A DNA stretch of 64,000 nucleotides. Source: Enterobacter ludwigii. GTDB lineage: Bacteria; Pseudomonadota; Gammaproteobacteria; Enterobacterales; Enterobacteriaceae. The notes beneath the pieces were generated by a model. The model was not told where the DNA came from. It worked only from the letters and a program-made list of their open reading frames with translations, and ran no database searches. Made by a program: the position numbers and the translations under genes. The stretch covers positions 2,294,001 through 2,358,000 of the forward strand of contig NZ_CP017279.1 in the NCBI RefSeq assembly GCF_001750725.1, written 5' to 3'. Shown here in pieces: positions 28,466-38,594 of this stretch. Positions within the stretch are counted from its first letter, which is position 1, and the number at the start of each line of letters is the position of its first letter.

Positions 28466-29307
28466 TATTTCCCCCGAAGTCCATCAGCCAGACGCTTGCC
28501 GTTACGCACGGACAACAACGTGAGCAGCGTGCGCCAGTTCATGCGCTTATTGCGGATCTGATAGAGGGTAAACAGCTGATACTTCCGGCTGGCACGGTCG
28601 AACTTGTCCTTGTGCTTGCGGTAAAAGTGGAAGTAACCAGAGAATTTCTTCGGCGACGAGGTGATTTGCATCTCCCCGTGATTGATATGCAGGATCTGCG
28701 TCGCCTCTTCCACCTTCCACGGCTCGCCATACTCCATCACCATGCGCAGGAAGATGTCGTAATCTTGCGCAGCCTTCAGCTCGGTATCGAACAGGCACTC
28801 CTTAAAGCGCCACGCCCAGGTAAAGACCTGATTACCAATGATGTTGCGTTTAAAGAACAGGCGGCGTGAGTAAGGCGATTTCGGGTACAACGGCAGGCTG
28901 GCAGGCTGCGAGTAAACTTCACCCTGACAGACATAGTCGTTGGCATACAAAAACGCATGCGTCACCAGCTGTGCTTTGTGCGACAGGAAGATCGACAGAC
29001 GGTTCGGCGTCCATTCGTCATCGTCGTCGATGCCGGTCAGATACTGGCCTTTAGCCTGCATAATCGCCTGGTTACGCACCGCGCACGCACCGGAGTTAAT
29101 CTCGTTGTGCGTGTAAACCACGCGCGGGTCGTTAAGGTCAGTCACAAACTTTTGCAGCTGTTCGTATGAGGAAGAACAGTCATCAACGATGATCAGTTCC
29201 CAGTTATCGTAATCCTGTCGCAGCACAGATTTTATTGCGCGGATCGCCAGCTGCTGACGATTCCATGTCGGCATATAAATAGAAACTAAAGGGCGTTGTG
29301 TAGTCAT
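28465..29307 (-). CDS. wcaA: Colanic acid glycosyltransferase WcaA
   Basis: A 280-residue GT2-family glycosyltransferase. RPLVSIYMPTWNRQQLAIRA and ELIIVDDCSSSYEQLQ give the GT-A nucleotide site, and YLTGIDDDDEWTPNRL the DxD-type metal site. AQDYDIFLRMVMEYGEPWKV is the acceptor-side motif. It adds one sugar to the lipid-linked unit. Twenty-two bases separate it from wzc, marking the border between export and synthesis genes. Confidence 0.95.
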   Translation of the reverse strand: MTTQRPLVSIYMPTWNRQQLAIRAIKSVLRQDYDNWELIIVDDCSSSYEQLQKFVTDLNDPRVVYTHNEINSGACAVRNQAIMQAKGQYLTGIDDDDEWTPNRLSIFLSHKAQLVTHAFLYANDYVCQGEVYSQPASLPLYPKSPYSRRLFFKRNIIGNQVFTWAWRFKECLFDTELKAAQDYDIFLRMVMEYGEPWKVEEATQILHINHGEMQITSSPKKFSGYFHFYRKHKDKFDRASRKYQLFTLYQIRNKRMNWRTLLTLLSVRNGKRLADGLRGK

Positions 29308-29329
29308 GGTCTTCCCCGAAAGCTAACGA

Positions 29330-31492
29330 TTAGTGACTGTCAGACTTGTATTCGTACTCGTAGTAACCGTAGTCCTGGTAACCGGTCGCACGACGGAAGA
29401 TGGAGTTCAGGATCACCCCTTTCACTTCAATTCCGTTTTGCTCGAAGCGGCTCAGGCTGGTTTCCACTTCCTTCAGCGTGTTCACCGCGTAACGCGCCAC
29501 CATCAGCGTGGTGCCGGCATGGCGGCCCACAATGGCGGCATCGGTCACCGCCAGAATTGGTGGGGTATCAATCAACACCAGGTCATAGTTTTTGCTCGCC
29601 CACTCCACCAGCTCGCTAAAACGTTCACTCATCAGCAGCTCTGATGGATTTGGCGGCACCTGACCACGCGGAATAAGGTCAAACTTCGGCACCGTCGTCG
29701 GTTTTGCACTCTGGCTAATCTCACCTTTGCCCAGCAGGATTTCCGACAGCCCGTTGACGTTATTGGTACCCAGCAGTTCGTGGGTATAGCCCTTACGCAT
29801 ATCACAGTCGATCAGCAGCACCCGTTTATTGGTCTGGCTCACCACCGCCGCCAGGTTGGCACAGACAAAGGTCTTACCAATTGACGGGCTGACACCGGTC
29901 AGCATCAGGACGTTGTTTTTGGCCTGCATCATGGCGAAGTGCAGACTGGTACGCAGACTACGAATCGCTTCGATGGCCAGATCGGTTGGGTTACCCACGG
30001 CCAGCAGCTGGCTTTGTTTGTAACGCTTAACGCCTTTGGTTGTTTTGACGCTGTCACGCGATTTTTGCCACTCCGACAGCGGGATGCTGGCGTAGACGTT
30101 GATACCGCTCTCTTCCAGTGCCTGCGGGCTTTCGATTCCACGGTTGAACAGCGAGCGAAGCAGCACGCCAACGATGGAGAGGATAAGACCCAGAATAATG
30201 CTGCCGAGAATGATGAGGGCTTTCTTCGGCTTCAGCACCCCTGGCTGGGTGATGGCCGGGTCAACGATGCGCACATCACCAACGGTACTGGCTTCGGTAA
30301 TTTTCAGCTCCTGCTGTTTATTCAGCAGCTGCATGTACACCTGCTGTCCGGATTCCACATCGCGGGTCAGACGTACGATTTCCTGCTGCGTTTTAGGCAT
30401 CGCAGTGACGCGATCGTTGAGTTTCGCCTTCTCTTCTTCCAGCGTGCGGCGTTTCTCCAGCAGCGTACGGTAGGCCGGGTGACGCTTGGTATAAAGCTTG
30501 GAAATCTCCGCCTCTTTGAAGGTCAGCTCGTTAAGCTGGGCATCAATGTTAACCATCGAGTCGAGAACGGATTTCGCTTCCAGCGGCAGGTCGACAGAGT
30601 CTTTATCCTGACGATAGGCGTTCAGCTTGTTCTCGGCATCATCCAGACGGGCGCGGACTTCCGGAAGCTGTTTGGCGAGGAATGCCAGGCTTTTCGCTGC
30701 TTCAGCCGATTTACGCTCAACGTTCTGCTCAAGATAGTTACGGGTGATGCTGTTGAGGATGTCGCGGATCTGATCCTTATCTTCACCGGTAAAGGTCATG
30801 CTCAGGACACCGGTGTCCTTGCCGTTTTCGGTGACGGTCAGGTTGTTCTGCAGATTGTTAATCATTCCCAGCGTGGAGAATTTGGTCACGGTAAATTCAC
30901 CGCCCTCCTGGGCGTGGATCGCGCTGACCATCATGCTGACACCCTCTTTCGTCAGCATCTGCCCCACTTCACCGCGCGCGCTAAAGCCCGCATCGCTGGT
31001 TAACTGGTACTGTTTTGGGCCTAACACCGTCAGGGTAAAGGTCTGATCCGCGCTTCCTTTTGGCAGCACAAAGTCAGTCACTTTGACCGTGTCGTTGCTG
31101 CGTCCCATCAGACGGTCCCAGCCGGCACCAAAGATCGGGAAGGTATTTTTGGTGACGGAGATATCAAGGCCGAGGTCGTGCACGGTTTTACCCAGAACCA
31201 GGCGCGACTGGATCAGCTGAATTTCCGCATCGGAAGCCGGCGGTTTGTTCGCCAGTGCGGAGCCAATGTCCTGCACCAGCGAGTTACCGGTATTCTGCTC
31301 AATCTGCACCAGCGCATCGGCACTGTAGATGGGCGTCGCAAACAGCGTATAGACGACGGCCGCCGCGGCAAACACGGCGGTGATCCCAAGCACCCACCAC
31401 TTTGCCTCTACGACGGTGCCGACCAGGCGACCAATATCGATTTCATCACTGCCCGAAGTCGGGGCGGCAGAAGGTTTTGTTTTTTCTGTCAT
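29330..31492 (-). CDS. wzc: Colanic acid co-polymerase and tyrosine autokinase Wzc
   Basis: A 720-residue inner-membrane co-polymerase that controls chain length and works with Wza. Membrane segments lie near residues 32-52 and 425-445, flanking a large periplasmic Wzz-like domain. The cytoplasmic BY-kinase has the Walker A motif GVSPSIGKTFVCANLA, Walker A' LLIDCDMRKG and Walker B LVLIDTPP, ending in a tyrosine cluster (GYQDYGYYEYEYKSD) that is autophosphorylated and cleared by Wzb. The ATG at 31492 (MTEKTKPS) is chosen over an in-frame start 12 codons upstream, which would overlap wzb. Confidence 0.97.
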   Translation of the reverse strand: MTEKTKPSAAPTSGSDEIDIGRLVGTVVEAKWWVLGITAVFAAAAVVYTLFATPIYSADALVQIEQNTGNSLVQDIGSALANKPPASDAEIQLIQSRLVLGKTVHDLGLDISVTKNTFPIFGAGWDRLMGRSNDTVKVTDFVLPKGSADQTFTLTVLGPKQYQLTSDAGFSARGEVGQMLTKEGVSMMVSAIHAQEGGEFTVTKFSTLGMINNLQNNLTVTENGKDTGVLSMTFTGEDKDQIRDILNSITRNYLEQNVERKSAEAAKSLAFLAKQLPEVRARLDDAENKLNAYRQDKDSVDLPLEAKSVLDSMVNIDAQLNELTFKEAEISKLYTKRHPAYRTLLEKRRTLEEEKAKLNDRVTAMPKTQQEIVRLTRDVESGQQVYMQLLNKQQELKITEASTVGDVRIVDPAITQPGVLKPKKALIILGSIILGLILSIVGVLLRSLFNRGIESPQALEESGINVYASIPLSEWQKSRDSVKTTKGVKRYKQSQLLAVGNPTDLAIEAIRSLRTSLHFAMMQAKNNVLMLTGVSPSIGKTFVCANLAAVVSQTNKRVLLIDCDMRKGYTHELLGTNNVNGLSEILLGKGEISQSAKPTTVPKFDLIPRGQVPPNPSELLMSERFSELVEWASKNYDLVLIDTPPILAVTDAAIVGRHAGTTLMVARYAVNTLKEVETSLSRFEQNGIEVKGVILNSIFRRATGYQDYGYYEYEYKSDSH

Positions 31493-31494
31493 TG

Positions 31495-31938
31495 TTATCC
31501 CTGCTGAACTTTCAGTGCCTGCGCCCACTGACGGGCAGACTGGTCAAGTAAGGTGTATACCGCCTCGAAGGCCTCATGGCTTTTGCGATATGGATCGGGG
31601 ATTTCGCGTTCATTGTCCCAGTGACCAAACAGCATCACCTTGCCGCGCATCTCCGGTGCGATATCACACAGCGCATGGATATGGCGTTTTTCCATCGTCA
31701 GGATCAGGTCATACTCCCGGCACATACGGCCGGTGACCTGACGGGCGATGTGCCCGTCGAGAGAAAGGTTATGATCGCGGGCCACGCTCGTTGCGCGCTC
31801 ATCGGCACCTTTACCGACCAGCGCACCCAGCCCTGCGGATTCAACGGTCAGTTCGGGCTGGTAGAGTTTCAGCAGCCGTTCAGCCGTGGGGGAACGGCAA
31901 ATGTTCCCCACGCATACCACCAGAATTTTGTTAAACAT
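31495..31938 (-). CDS. wzb: Low molecular weight protein-tyrosine phosphatase Wzb
   Basis: Dephosphorylates the Wzc tyrosine cluster, allowing the phosphorylation cycling required for polymer synthesis. The 147 residues show the P-loop CVGNICRSPTAERL (CX5R; catalytic cysteine at residue 9) and the general-acid aspartate in IPDPYRKSHEAF. It lies six bases after wza and two before wzc, within the export trio. Confidence 0.97.
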   Translation of the reverse strand: MFNKILVVCVGNICRSPTAERLLKLYQPELTVESAGLGALVGKGADERATSVARDHNLSLDGHIARQVTGRMCREYDLILTMEKRHIHALCDIAPEMRGKVMLFGHWDNEREIPDPYRKSHEAFEAVYTLLDQSARQWAQALKVQQG

Positions 31939-31944
31939 CGCGGA

Positions 31945-33084
31945 TTACCAGGTATGAATGTCGCGCGCCGTATCCGTCATGTAGCGAACGCCACTGATGG
32001 TTGGCAGCAACTGGTTGATCAGACGGTTCCAGCGGGCAACCGGTGCGGTGGTGACATACACCACATCGTATGGCTGGAGACGAAACTCCGTTGCCATCAC
32101 CAGAGACGTCGCATCGGACATATCCAGCTGGTAGATGTTGGCAATCTTGCCTTTCGCACTGCCCTCACCTTTCAGCGGACGGATCACGAAGATACCGGTG
32201 GCGTTGGAGGTGGTCAGATCAATACCCTCTGCATTACCCAGCGCTTCGGTCAGGGTCATGCCGCTGAAGTCCATTTTGAGGGTGCTCTGTTTCTTAACTT
32301 CGCCCATCACGAACACTTTCAGATCGTCATTGCGCGGTACGTAGAGAATGTCGCCCGGATAGAGCAGACGGTTCTGAGTCAGGTCACCGTTTTGCATCAG
32401 CGCCTGCAGCGAAATGCGCTGCTCTTTGCCGTTGTGCGTCAGAACCACGTTGCGCCAGTCGGCACCGTCGGTTAAACCGCCGGCGGCGTTAATGGCATCC
32501 AGAACGGTCAGCGGTACGTTGGTGATGGCCTGTTGACCGGATTTATTCACCTGTCCGGAGATATAGGCTTTTTGCGAGCGGAATGCGGCGATATTAACGT
32601 CCACCTGCGGATCGGCGATGTACTGCGCTAAGCGGCCGGTAATATCACTGCGGATTTCGGCGAGCGTTTTCCCGGCAACGTGTACCTTGCCAATATAGGG
32701 ATAGAACATGGTGCCGTCTGACTGTACCCAGTTACCGGTGTCGCTTGAGCTACGGTACTGGCCCGCTGGTGTGGTCAGTTCAGGGTGGTCCCAGACGGTG
32801 ACGTTGATAACATCACCCGGCCCCACGCGGTACTGGTAGGAGGCAATCTCCTGATCCAGAGACATATTCGGCTGAGCAACATTCGGACGTGGGCGTAATT
32901 GTTCGACCAGACGTGGCGTGAGTGGATAAACATTCACCATTTTGTCGAGATCAAAATCGGCATCCTGCTGCTTGATCACATCCTTACCCATTGTTGACAT
33001 ATTGCTGCCGGGAAAGACCGTACAACCACTCATCAAGGTCACAGACACCAATAATGGCATCAATTTCATTTTGGATTTCATCAT
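31945..33084 (-). CDS. wza: Outer-membrane polysaccharide export lipoprotein Wza
   Basis: Forms the octameric outer-membrane channel for colanic acid. The 379 residues begin with a lipoprotein signal ending in the lipobox LMSGC (lipidated Cys21). The polysaccharide export domain follows ([20 protein letters not shown]), then SLBB-type repeats ([37 protein letters not shown]), and finally the amphipathic helix that inserts in the outer membrane ([18 protein letters not shown]). It is the first gene of the operon, preceded by a leader with JUMPStart/ops and an RcsAB-like box. Confidence 0.97.
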   Translation of the reverse strand: MMKSKMKLMPLLVSVTLMSGCTVFPGSNMSTMGKDVIKQQDADFDLDKMVNVYPLTPRLVEQLRPRPNVAQPNMSLDQEIASYQYRVGPGDVINVTVWDHPELTTPAGQYRSSSDTGNWVQSDGTMFYPYIGKVHVAGKTLAEIRSDITGRLAQYIADPQVDVNIAAFRSQKAYISGQVNKSGQQAITNVPLTVLDAINAAGGLTDGADWRNVVLTHNGKEQRISLQALMQNGDLTQNRLLYPGDILYVPRNDDLKVFVMGEVKKQSTLKMDFSGMTLTEALGNAEGIDLTTSNATGIFVIRPLKGEGSAKGKIANIYQLDMSDATSLVMATEFRLQPYDVVYVTTAPVARWNRLINQLLPTISGVRYMTDTARDIHTW

Positions 33085-33262
33085 TGATTATTTATCACTT
33101 TGGCAGAGTAATTATCCTGTGCAATTTAAAATAAGCCGGGTCGTATTGGGTTTCAGCATGCAGTTAATCAAATAGAAATATAACTGGCATCAGTCCTAAA
33201 AAAAGCTTATTCATCCATTGGCTATTGACAGAATAATCGAGGCTGATTCACACGCTTTCAGG

Positions 33263-33300
33263 CACGCTACCGCCCTTGGCTTTCAGTTACCAATCCACTG
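33263..33300 (-). promoter_or_regulatory. JUMPStart/ops element upstream of wza
   Basis: The minus strand reads CAGTGGATTGGTAACTG..., then the ops core GGCGGTAGCGTG (33263-33274). It is a slightly diverged JUMPStart, with the same core as the O-antigen copy at 9299-9337. It predicts RfaH-dependent antitermination of the 20-gene colanic acid operon. Confidence 0.9.
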
Positions 33301-33541
33301 ACTAAACAATGTGTTATGGATAGACACCCTCTTGAACAAGGTCTTCTGGAAATATATCAGCCGCAAAAACGCCCGACGGATAATCAATAACCATTCCTGA
33401 AGACCGAAACAATAATAGCAACAAGGAGATTTAACATTTGATGCTGGAGGAATTGTTGCAGCTAACCTAATAGCAGGCAAGGAGACAACTGTCCTAATAA
33501 CTGTTTTTAAGATTAATATTAAGAGCAAACTTTTGACCTTT

Positions 33542-33555
33542 TAGGATTTTCTTTA
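33542..33555 (-). promoter_or_regulatory. RcsAB box upstream of wza
   Basis: The minus strand reads TAAAGAAAATCCTA, close to the RcsAB consensus TAAGAATATTCCTA and to the box recalled upstream of E. coli wza. The distance to the wza ATG (about 460 bases) agrees with the long leader known for this operon. Confidence 0.75.
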
Positions 33556-33776
33556 TATTGACAAAGAAACAATAAAAACCATTAATTGCGATATATCCTA
33601 AAATGTACTGTGCGTAATAAAATATACGTAATTACCTTATTTACAGCGCCAGCGTATTGCTCTCTTTTTGTTCGGCCTTATTAAGAGAAATCTCAGCCCG
33701 GCATTGCAATTTCCCGCCGCTTTATCCATGATCGAAGTGTGACATTCGTCATATAACAGAAGGTATTGCTATTACT

Positions 33777-35360
33777 ATGGAATGGATTGCCGATCCATCA
33801 ATCTGGGCCGGACTGGTGACGCTGGTCGTCATCGAATTGGTGCTCGGTATTGATAATCTGGTCTTTATCGCCATCCTCGCCGAAAAACTGCCCCCTTCTC
33901 AGCGTGACCGCGCTCGCGTAACGGGCCTGCTTTTGGCGATGGTGATGCGGTTGCTGCTGCTGGCCTCTATCTCCTGGCTGGTCACGCTGACACAGCCTCT
34001 GTTCTCCGTTCACGGCCTGAGCTTCAGCGCCCGTGACCTGATCATGCTCTTCGGTGGCTTGTTCCTGCTGTTTAAAGCGACGGTTGAACTTAATGAGCGG
34101 CTCGAAGGCAAAGACAGTGAAAACCCGACCCAGCGACGCGGGGCAAAATTCTGGCCTGTGGTGGCGCAAATCGTGGTGCTGGACGCCGTCTTCTCACTGG
34201 ACTCGGTGATCACCGCCGTCGGGATGGTTGACCACCTGGCCGTGATGATGGCCGCAGTGATCATTGCCATTACGCTGATGGTGATGGCAAGTAAAGCCCT
34301 GACCCGGTTCGTTAACAGCCACCCGACCATTGTTATTCTCTGCCTGAGTTTCCTGCTGATGATTGGCTTTAGCCTGGTGGCAGACGGGTTTGGATTCCAC
34401 ATTCCGAAAGGCTATCTGTATGCCGCCATTGGTTTCTCAGTAATGATTGAAGCGCTGAACCAGCTGGCGATATTCAACCGTCGCCGCTTCCTCTCAGCGA
34501 ATCAGACGTTACGTCAACGCACGGCCGACACGGTCATGCGCCTGCTGAGCGGGAAAAAAGAGGATGCAGAACTGGATGCGGAATCCGCCGCGATGCTTGC
34601 CGATCACAGTGACGGGCTGATCTTTAATCCGCAGGAGCGACTGATGATTGAGCGGGTGCTCAATCTGAATCAGCGGACGGTCAGCAGCATCATGACATCA
34701 CGGCATGACATTGAGCATATCGACCTGACGGCACCGGAGGAGCACATTCGCGCACTGCTGGATAAAAACCAGCACACCCGCGTGGTTGTCACCGGCGGTG
34801 AAGAGGAAGAGGAGTTGCTGGGCGTGGTGCACGTCATCGACCTGCTGCAACAGCAGCTGCACGGTGAAGCACTCAATCTGCGTGCCCTGGTACGCCAGCC
34901 GCTGGTCTTCCCTGAAGGACTGCAGCTGCTTTCTGCCCTTGAGCAGTTCCGTAACGCGCGCACTCACTTTGCCTTTGTGGTGGATGAATTCGGTTCCGTT
35001 GAAGGACTGGTCACGCTCAGCGACGTCATGGAAACCATCGCCGGTAATTTGCCCAACGAGGTGGATGAGATTGATGCGCGCCACGACATCCAGAAAAATG
35101 CCGACGGGTCGTGGACGGCGAACGGCCATATGCCGCTGGAAGACCTGGTGCAATATGTGCCGCTGCCGTTGGATGAAAAACGCGAATACCACACTATTGC
35201 CGGTCTGCTGATGGAATATTTGCAGCGTATCCCGCAACCGGGAGAAGAGGTTCAGGTGGGGGACTATCTGCTTAAAACGTTGCAGGTTGAGAGCCACCGT
35301 GTACAGAAGGTGCAGCTCATTCCACTGCGGGATGAAGAAGAACTGGACTATGAGGTTTAG
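33777..35360 (+). CDS. yegH: YegH: TerC-type membrane protein with CBS and CorC domains
   Basis: A 527-residue inner-membrane protein of unproven function. The N-terminal half is a TerC-family domain with about seven membrane segments; [20 protein letters not shown] and [20 protein letters not shown] carry its conserved acidic residues. A paired CBS module follows ([39 protein letters not shown]), then a C-terminal CorC_HlyC domain ([20 protein letters not shown]). Roles in metal or membrane-stress homeostasis are suggested for relatives. Length and sequence agree with E. coli YegH. It is divergent from the colanic acid operon. Confidence 0.94.
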   Translation: MEWIADPSIWAGLVTLVVIELVLGIDNLVFIAILAEKLPPSQRDRARVTGLLLAMVMRLLLLASISWLVTLTQPLFSVHGLSFSARDLIMLFGGLFLLFKATVELNERLEGKDSENPTQRRGAKFWPVVAQIVVLDAVFSLDSVITAVGMVDHLAVMMAAVIIAITLMVMASKALTRFVNSHPTIVILCLSFLLMIGFSLVADGFGFHIPKGYLYAAIGFSVMIEALNQLAIFNRRRFLSANQTLRQRTADTVMRLLSGKKEDAELDAESAAMLADHSDGLIFNPQERLMIERVLNLNQRTVSSIMTSRHDIEHIDLTAPEEHIRALLDKNQHTRVVVTGGEEEEELLGVVHVIDLLQQQLHGEALNLRALVRQPLVFPEGLQLLSALEQFRNARTHFAFVVDEFGSVEGLVTLSDVMETIAGNLPNEVDEIDARHDIQKNADGSWTANGHMPLEDLVQYVPLPLDEKREYHTIAGLLMEYLQRIPQPGEEVQVGDYLLKTLQVESHRVQKVQLIPLRDEEELDYEV

Positions 35361-35371
35361 TGAGTTGTTTT

Positions 35372-35397
35372 GCCCGGTAGCATGTGCGCTACCGGGC
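35372..35397. terminator. Shared hairpin between yegH and asmA
   Basis: GCCCGGTAGC (35372-35381) pairs perfectly with GCTACCGGGC (35388-35397) around a 6-base loop, eleven bases after the yegH stop and nine bases beyond the asmA stop. It fits a bidirectional terminator between convergent genes; T-tracts are weak on both sides. Confidence 0.7.
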
Positions 35398-35406
35398 GCT
35401 CGGGCA

Positions 35407-37257
35407 TCAAAGCTTATCTAACAGCTTCTTCACATCCTTCCCTGACTGTGAATCTTTATTCCGATCCGCCCAGTCGTTCAGACGACGTTTCGCTTCGTCC
35501 TGCAGATGTTTGCGCAGGATCTGATCCACCTGAAGGCTGTAATTCAGCGCCTGCCATTTGCCATAGACAGTGAGTGGAACCGGCGTCTCTTTAAGGAAGT
35601 CGATCAGTTTACTTTCACCCTGCCAGCCGGAAAGTACCCGCACGTTAAATCGGGTATCCGCCGTCTCTTTCACCAGATCCAGCTTACCTTCACCGGTTAA
35701 CGACAGGAGTGAAGAGGTTCCCTGCATTCGGTCGAGGGTAAGCTGCCCGTTATCCAGCGTCAGGTCAGTGGTAAAGCTGTCGAGGCGCGTTGCGCTGTCG
35801 TAATTTTCCTGGGCTTTGACATCACTGCTGCGCTCCACCGCCTGCTGCACCAGCTGCTGGAAGTTAAGCCCTTCCATACGGGAATCTTTCAGATCAAGAT
35901 GGGCCTGCCCCTGCCATTCGCGGCGGAAAGCCTCAGCATCAATCTTCGTCCCCGAGAAGTCACCCGCCAGCGTCAATTGGCCCGTTAAGGAGATCGGGTA
36001 ATTAAAGGCTTTAAGGATGGTACCAATCTCAACGTTGTCGAGACGCGGCTGGAATTCGGCGCTGGCCGTCTCTTTACGCACGTCCAGCGTGCCCGGCAGA
36101 GAAAGATGTCCGGCGCCCATTTTGCCGCTCAGTTCGGAGATCACCAGCAAACCGTTATGGTTAAACATCTGGCTGCTCACGTCGGTAAAATCGATACCGC
36201 GCCAGCGCAGGCTGTTAGCTTTCAGTAAGATATCGGCCGTGAATCCGCGCAGACCGTTATAGTCTGGCTGATCAAGACTCGAGGAGATGACCGGACGCGG
36301 CTTGGACGGCTGGCTTTGCCCATTCTGAGCAGCGTTCCCGTCGGTTGCACCTGCTGGCTGAGGCGGAAGTAAGTTCTCCAGATTGAGCTTGTCAAACTGC
36401 AGATTCATTACCCACTTCGGCTTCTCCTCAAGCGTGACGCTCGCCTGCCCTGTCAGACTGCTGTCGTTCGCCTGCAGGTTGAGATTATCCAGCTCAAGCT
36501 GTTTTTGTTCTTCGCGCCACACGGCCTGCAGCGTTCCCTGACCGGTGATCCCCTGGGCAGGAAGATCGGCTCCCATCAGTTGCCAGTTCAGCTGCTGAAT
36601 ATCCGCCGTGAGCTGATGGGGGTAATCTGAGGCATTCACGTTGGCGTTCAGCGACAGATTGAGATCGCGCTGATCGCGGTTCAGCCTTCCGCTAAACTCC
36701 AGCGAGGCAACATGATGGGCGTCCTGCTCCATCTTCAGGTTGATGTTACGGACGGTTACCTGCTCGTCGGACTCATGCTGGAAAACCAGCACGCTGTCGG
36801 CGACTTTCAGTTTGGCTATATCAAATGACCAACCCGTATCCGTCGGCTCGTCGGGCAGCGTATTTTCCCGCGGGGCGACCGGCGCATCCGAGTCCCGCAC
36901 GGCTTCAGTTTGCGGAGTCAGCTGAATCACCGCCCCTTTCAGCATCACCTGGTCGACCTGCAACTGGTGTGAAAAGAGCGGGATCAACGCCACATCAAGA
37001 CGCATGTTATCGGCAGAGACCAGCGGCTGGGAGGCACCCGGCGCGGTTAACGACATGCGGCCTGAGAGAATGCTGAGTTGCGGCCAGACGTGCCAGCGCA
37101 GCGGCCCATCAAGCTTCAGTTGATAACCACTACGCGCTTCGACCTGCCGCACCATGTAAGCACGGAAATCATTAGGGTTAACAAGCAGGACTAACGCCGA
37201 AAGGCCAGCAACCAGAACCACCAGCAAAATCATCAGCGTTGTCAGAACTCTTCTCAT
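35407..37257 (-). CDS. asmA: AsmA-family envelope protein
   Basis: A 616-residue AsmA protein with one N-terminal membrane anchor (about residues 7-27: TTLMILLVVLVAGLSALVLL) and a large periplasmic part. The N-terminal DUF748/AsmA repeat region begins VNPNDFRAYMVRQVEARSGY, and the C-terminal AsmA domain carries GQLTLDRMQGTSSLLSLTGE. AsmA-like proteins are bridge-type structures thought to affect outer-membrane lipid transport; asmA mutations were first found as suppressors of OmpF assembly mutants. It ends convergent to yegH and lies 22 bases after dcd. Confidence 0.94.
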   Translation of the reverse strand: MRRVLTTLMILLVVLVAGLSALVLLVNPNDFRAYMVRQVEARSGYQLKLDGPLRWHVWPQLSILSGRMSLTAPGASQPLVSADNMRLDVALIPLFSHQLQVDQVMLKGAVIQLTPQTEAVRDSDAPVAPRENTLPDEPTDTGWSFDIAKLKVADSVLVFQHESDEQVTVRNINLKMEQDAHHVASLEFSGRLNRDQRDLNLSLNANVNASDYPHQLTADIQQLNWQLMGADLPAQGITGQGTLQAVWREEQKQLELDNLNLQANDSSLTGQASVTLEEKPKWVMNLQFDKLNLENLLPPQPAGATDGNAAQNGQSQPSKPRPVISSSLDQPDYNGLRGFTADILLKANSLRWRGIDFTDVSSQMFNHNGLLVISELSGKMGAGHLSLPGTLDVRKETASAEFQPRLDNVEIGTILKAFNYPISLTGQLTLAGDFSGTKIDAEAFRREWQGQAHLDLKDSRMEGLNFQQLVQQAVERSSDVKAQENYDSATRLDSFTTDLTLDNGQLTLDRMQGTSSLLSLTGEGKLDLVKETADTRFNVRVLSGWQGESKLIDFLKETPVPLTVYGKWQALNYSLQVDQILRKHLQDEAKRRLNDWADRNKDSQSGKDVKKLLDKL

Positions 37258-37279
37258 AGCATCCTCAGTGGACTAACGA

Positions 37280-37861
37280 TCAGTCTTTATCAATACGGCT
37301 CGCGACCGCACCCTGCTGGTCGCGATATTTAGCGTCCTGACGGCGGTTATAAGGACGATCTGCCGGACCGGTTAGCGGTTCAAAGCTCAGTGCGCCGATC
37401 ATCATCCCGGGACGCAGTGCCAGAGGCAGTTTACCGGCATTGAAGAACTCGAGCACGATACGGCCCGACCAGCCTGGATCGATACGGTGCGCGGTCACGT
37501 GAACCATCAGCCCCAGTCGCGCCAGAGAAGAACGGCCATCGAGCCAGCCGACCAGGTCCGCAGGCAGCGTCACGGATTCATAGGTCACCGCCAGCGCCAG
37601 TTCACCCGGATGCAGATAAAAGGCTTCGCCCTCGTCAATAACGATTTCATCACTCATCACGCGATCAAGCGCGGCGCTGACTTCATCCTTCGGCCCGCTA
37701 AGGTCGATGAACGGTGCGGTATGGCCGCTAAAGGTGCGGAATTTATTTCCCAGGCGCACATCAACAGTCACACCATTGATACGCTCCACGGGTGGACGTG
37801 GTGTAATAGACAGACGGCCTTCATCCAGCCAGGCTTCAATATCGCGATCACAAAGACGCAT
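37280..37861 (-). CDS. dcd: dCTP deaminase
   Basis: Deaminates dCTP to dUTP, the main dUMP source for thymidylate in enterobacteria. The 193 residues match the family: [46 protein letters not shown] with the catalytic glutamate, [20 protein letters not shown] and the C-terminal [16 protein letters not shown] about 8 bases before the ATG at 37861 supports this start over one six codons upstream. It sits between asmA and udk as in E. coli. Confidence 0.97.
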   Translation of the reverse strand: MRLCDRDIEAWLDEGRLSITPRPPVERINGVTVDVRLGNKFRTFSGHTAPFIDLSGPKDEVSAALDRVMSDEIVIDEGEAFYLHPGELALAVTYESVTLPADLVGWLDGRSSLARLGLMVHVTAHRIDPGWSGRIVLEFFNAGKLPLALRPGMMIGALSFEPLTGPADRPYNRRQDAKYRDQQGAVASRIDKD

Positions 37862-37952
37862 CGCACTTTCTCCTTTCATGCATCGTACCCTGAAGCCATA
37901 AAGACTCAGGGCAAAACCAGGTTATCCCTGAACGGTACACAATTCGCGCGGC

Positions 37953-38594
37953 TTATTCAAAAAACTGGCTGATTTTCGCTTTTAAGATATCAATGGCTAT
38001 GCGGTTTTTACCGCCGCGAGGCACGATGATATCGGCGTATTGCTTGGATGGTTCAATGAATTGCAGGAACATCGGGCGGACAGTTTTCTGGTATTGCGCC
38101 ATCACGGAGTCCATCGAACGTCCACGCTCATTCACGTCACGCTTAATGCGGCGCATCAGGCAGATATCCAGCGGCGTATCGACGAAAATCGAGAAGTTCA
38201 TTGATTCACGCAGACGGGAGTCGGTCAGAAGCAAAATACCTTCAAGGATAATGACCTTCTTCGGTTCGATACGGATCGTTTCCTGCGTACGGGTATGTTC
38301 TACATAACTATAGACGGGAAGTTCAATTGCCTGGCCGCTTTTAAGTGCTTCTAAATGCTGGAACAGTAAGCTGTGATCCATCGCATTAGGATGGTCATAG
38401 TTAGTTTTTACGCGTTCTTCCATCGACAGATGGGATTGATCTTTGTAATAGCTGTCTTCGGGAATGACGCCGATATGCTCATCACCAACTTGTTCACGCA
38501 GTTCGCGGTAAAGCGTACTGGCAATAAGACTTTTACCTGAAGCCGATGCGCCGGCGATGCCTATAATGACGCACTGATGAGACTTATCAGTCAT
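37953..38594 (-). CDS. udk: Uridine/cytidine kinase
   Basis: Phosphorylates uridine and cytidine in pyrimidine salvage. The 213 residues show the P-loop [20 protein letters not shown] near the N-terminus, [46 protein letters not shown] and the lid arginines [13 protein letters not shown]. Gene order udk-dcd-asmA on one strand agrees with E. coli. A TATAAT lies 65 bases upstream on the same strand. Confidence 0.97.
   Translation of the reverse strand: MTDKSHQCVIIGIAGASASGKSLIASTLYRELREQVGDEHIGVIPEDSYYKDQSHLSMEERVKTNYDHPNAMDHSLLFQHLEALKSGQAIELPVYSYVEHTRTQETIRIEPKKVIILEGILLLTDSRLRESMNFSIFVDTPLDICLMRRIKRDVNERGRSMDSVMAQYQKTVRPMFLQFIEPSKQYADIIVPRGGKNRIAIDILKAKISQFFE

Larger units (their letters stand above)
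33085..33776. promoter_or_regulatory. wza-yegH divergent intergenic region
   Basis: 692 bases with no convincing gene. The wza side holds the JUMPStart/ops element (33263-33300), about 160 bases of leader downstream of it, and an RcsAB-like box (33542-33555) some 460 bases from the wza ATG. AT-rich TTAATATTAAT on the minus strand, about 25-30 bases downstream of the box, could be the -10 area, but no firm assignment is possible. The yegH side must hold its promoter; GAAGG lies about 12 bases before the yegH ATG. Confidence 0.7.

Noticed and set aside
29939..31003. 354-codon plus-strand ORF
   Set aside because: Antisense shadow of wzc.
33283..33528. 81-codon minus-strand ORF in the wza leader
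   Set aside because: Overlaps JUMPStart and has no Shine-Dalgarno or family resemblance; the region is better explained as leader.
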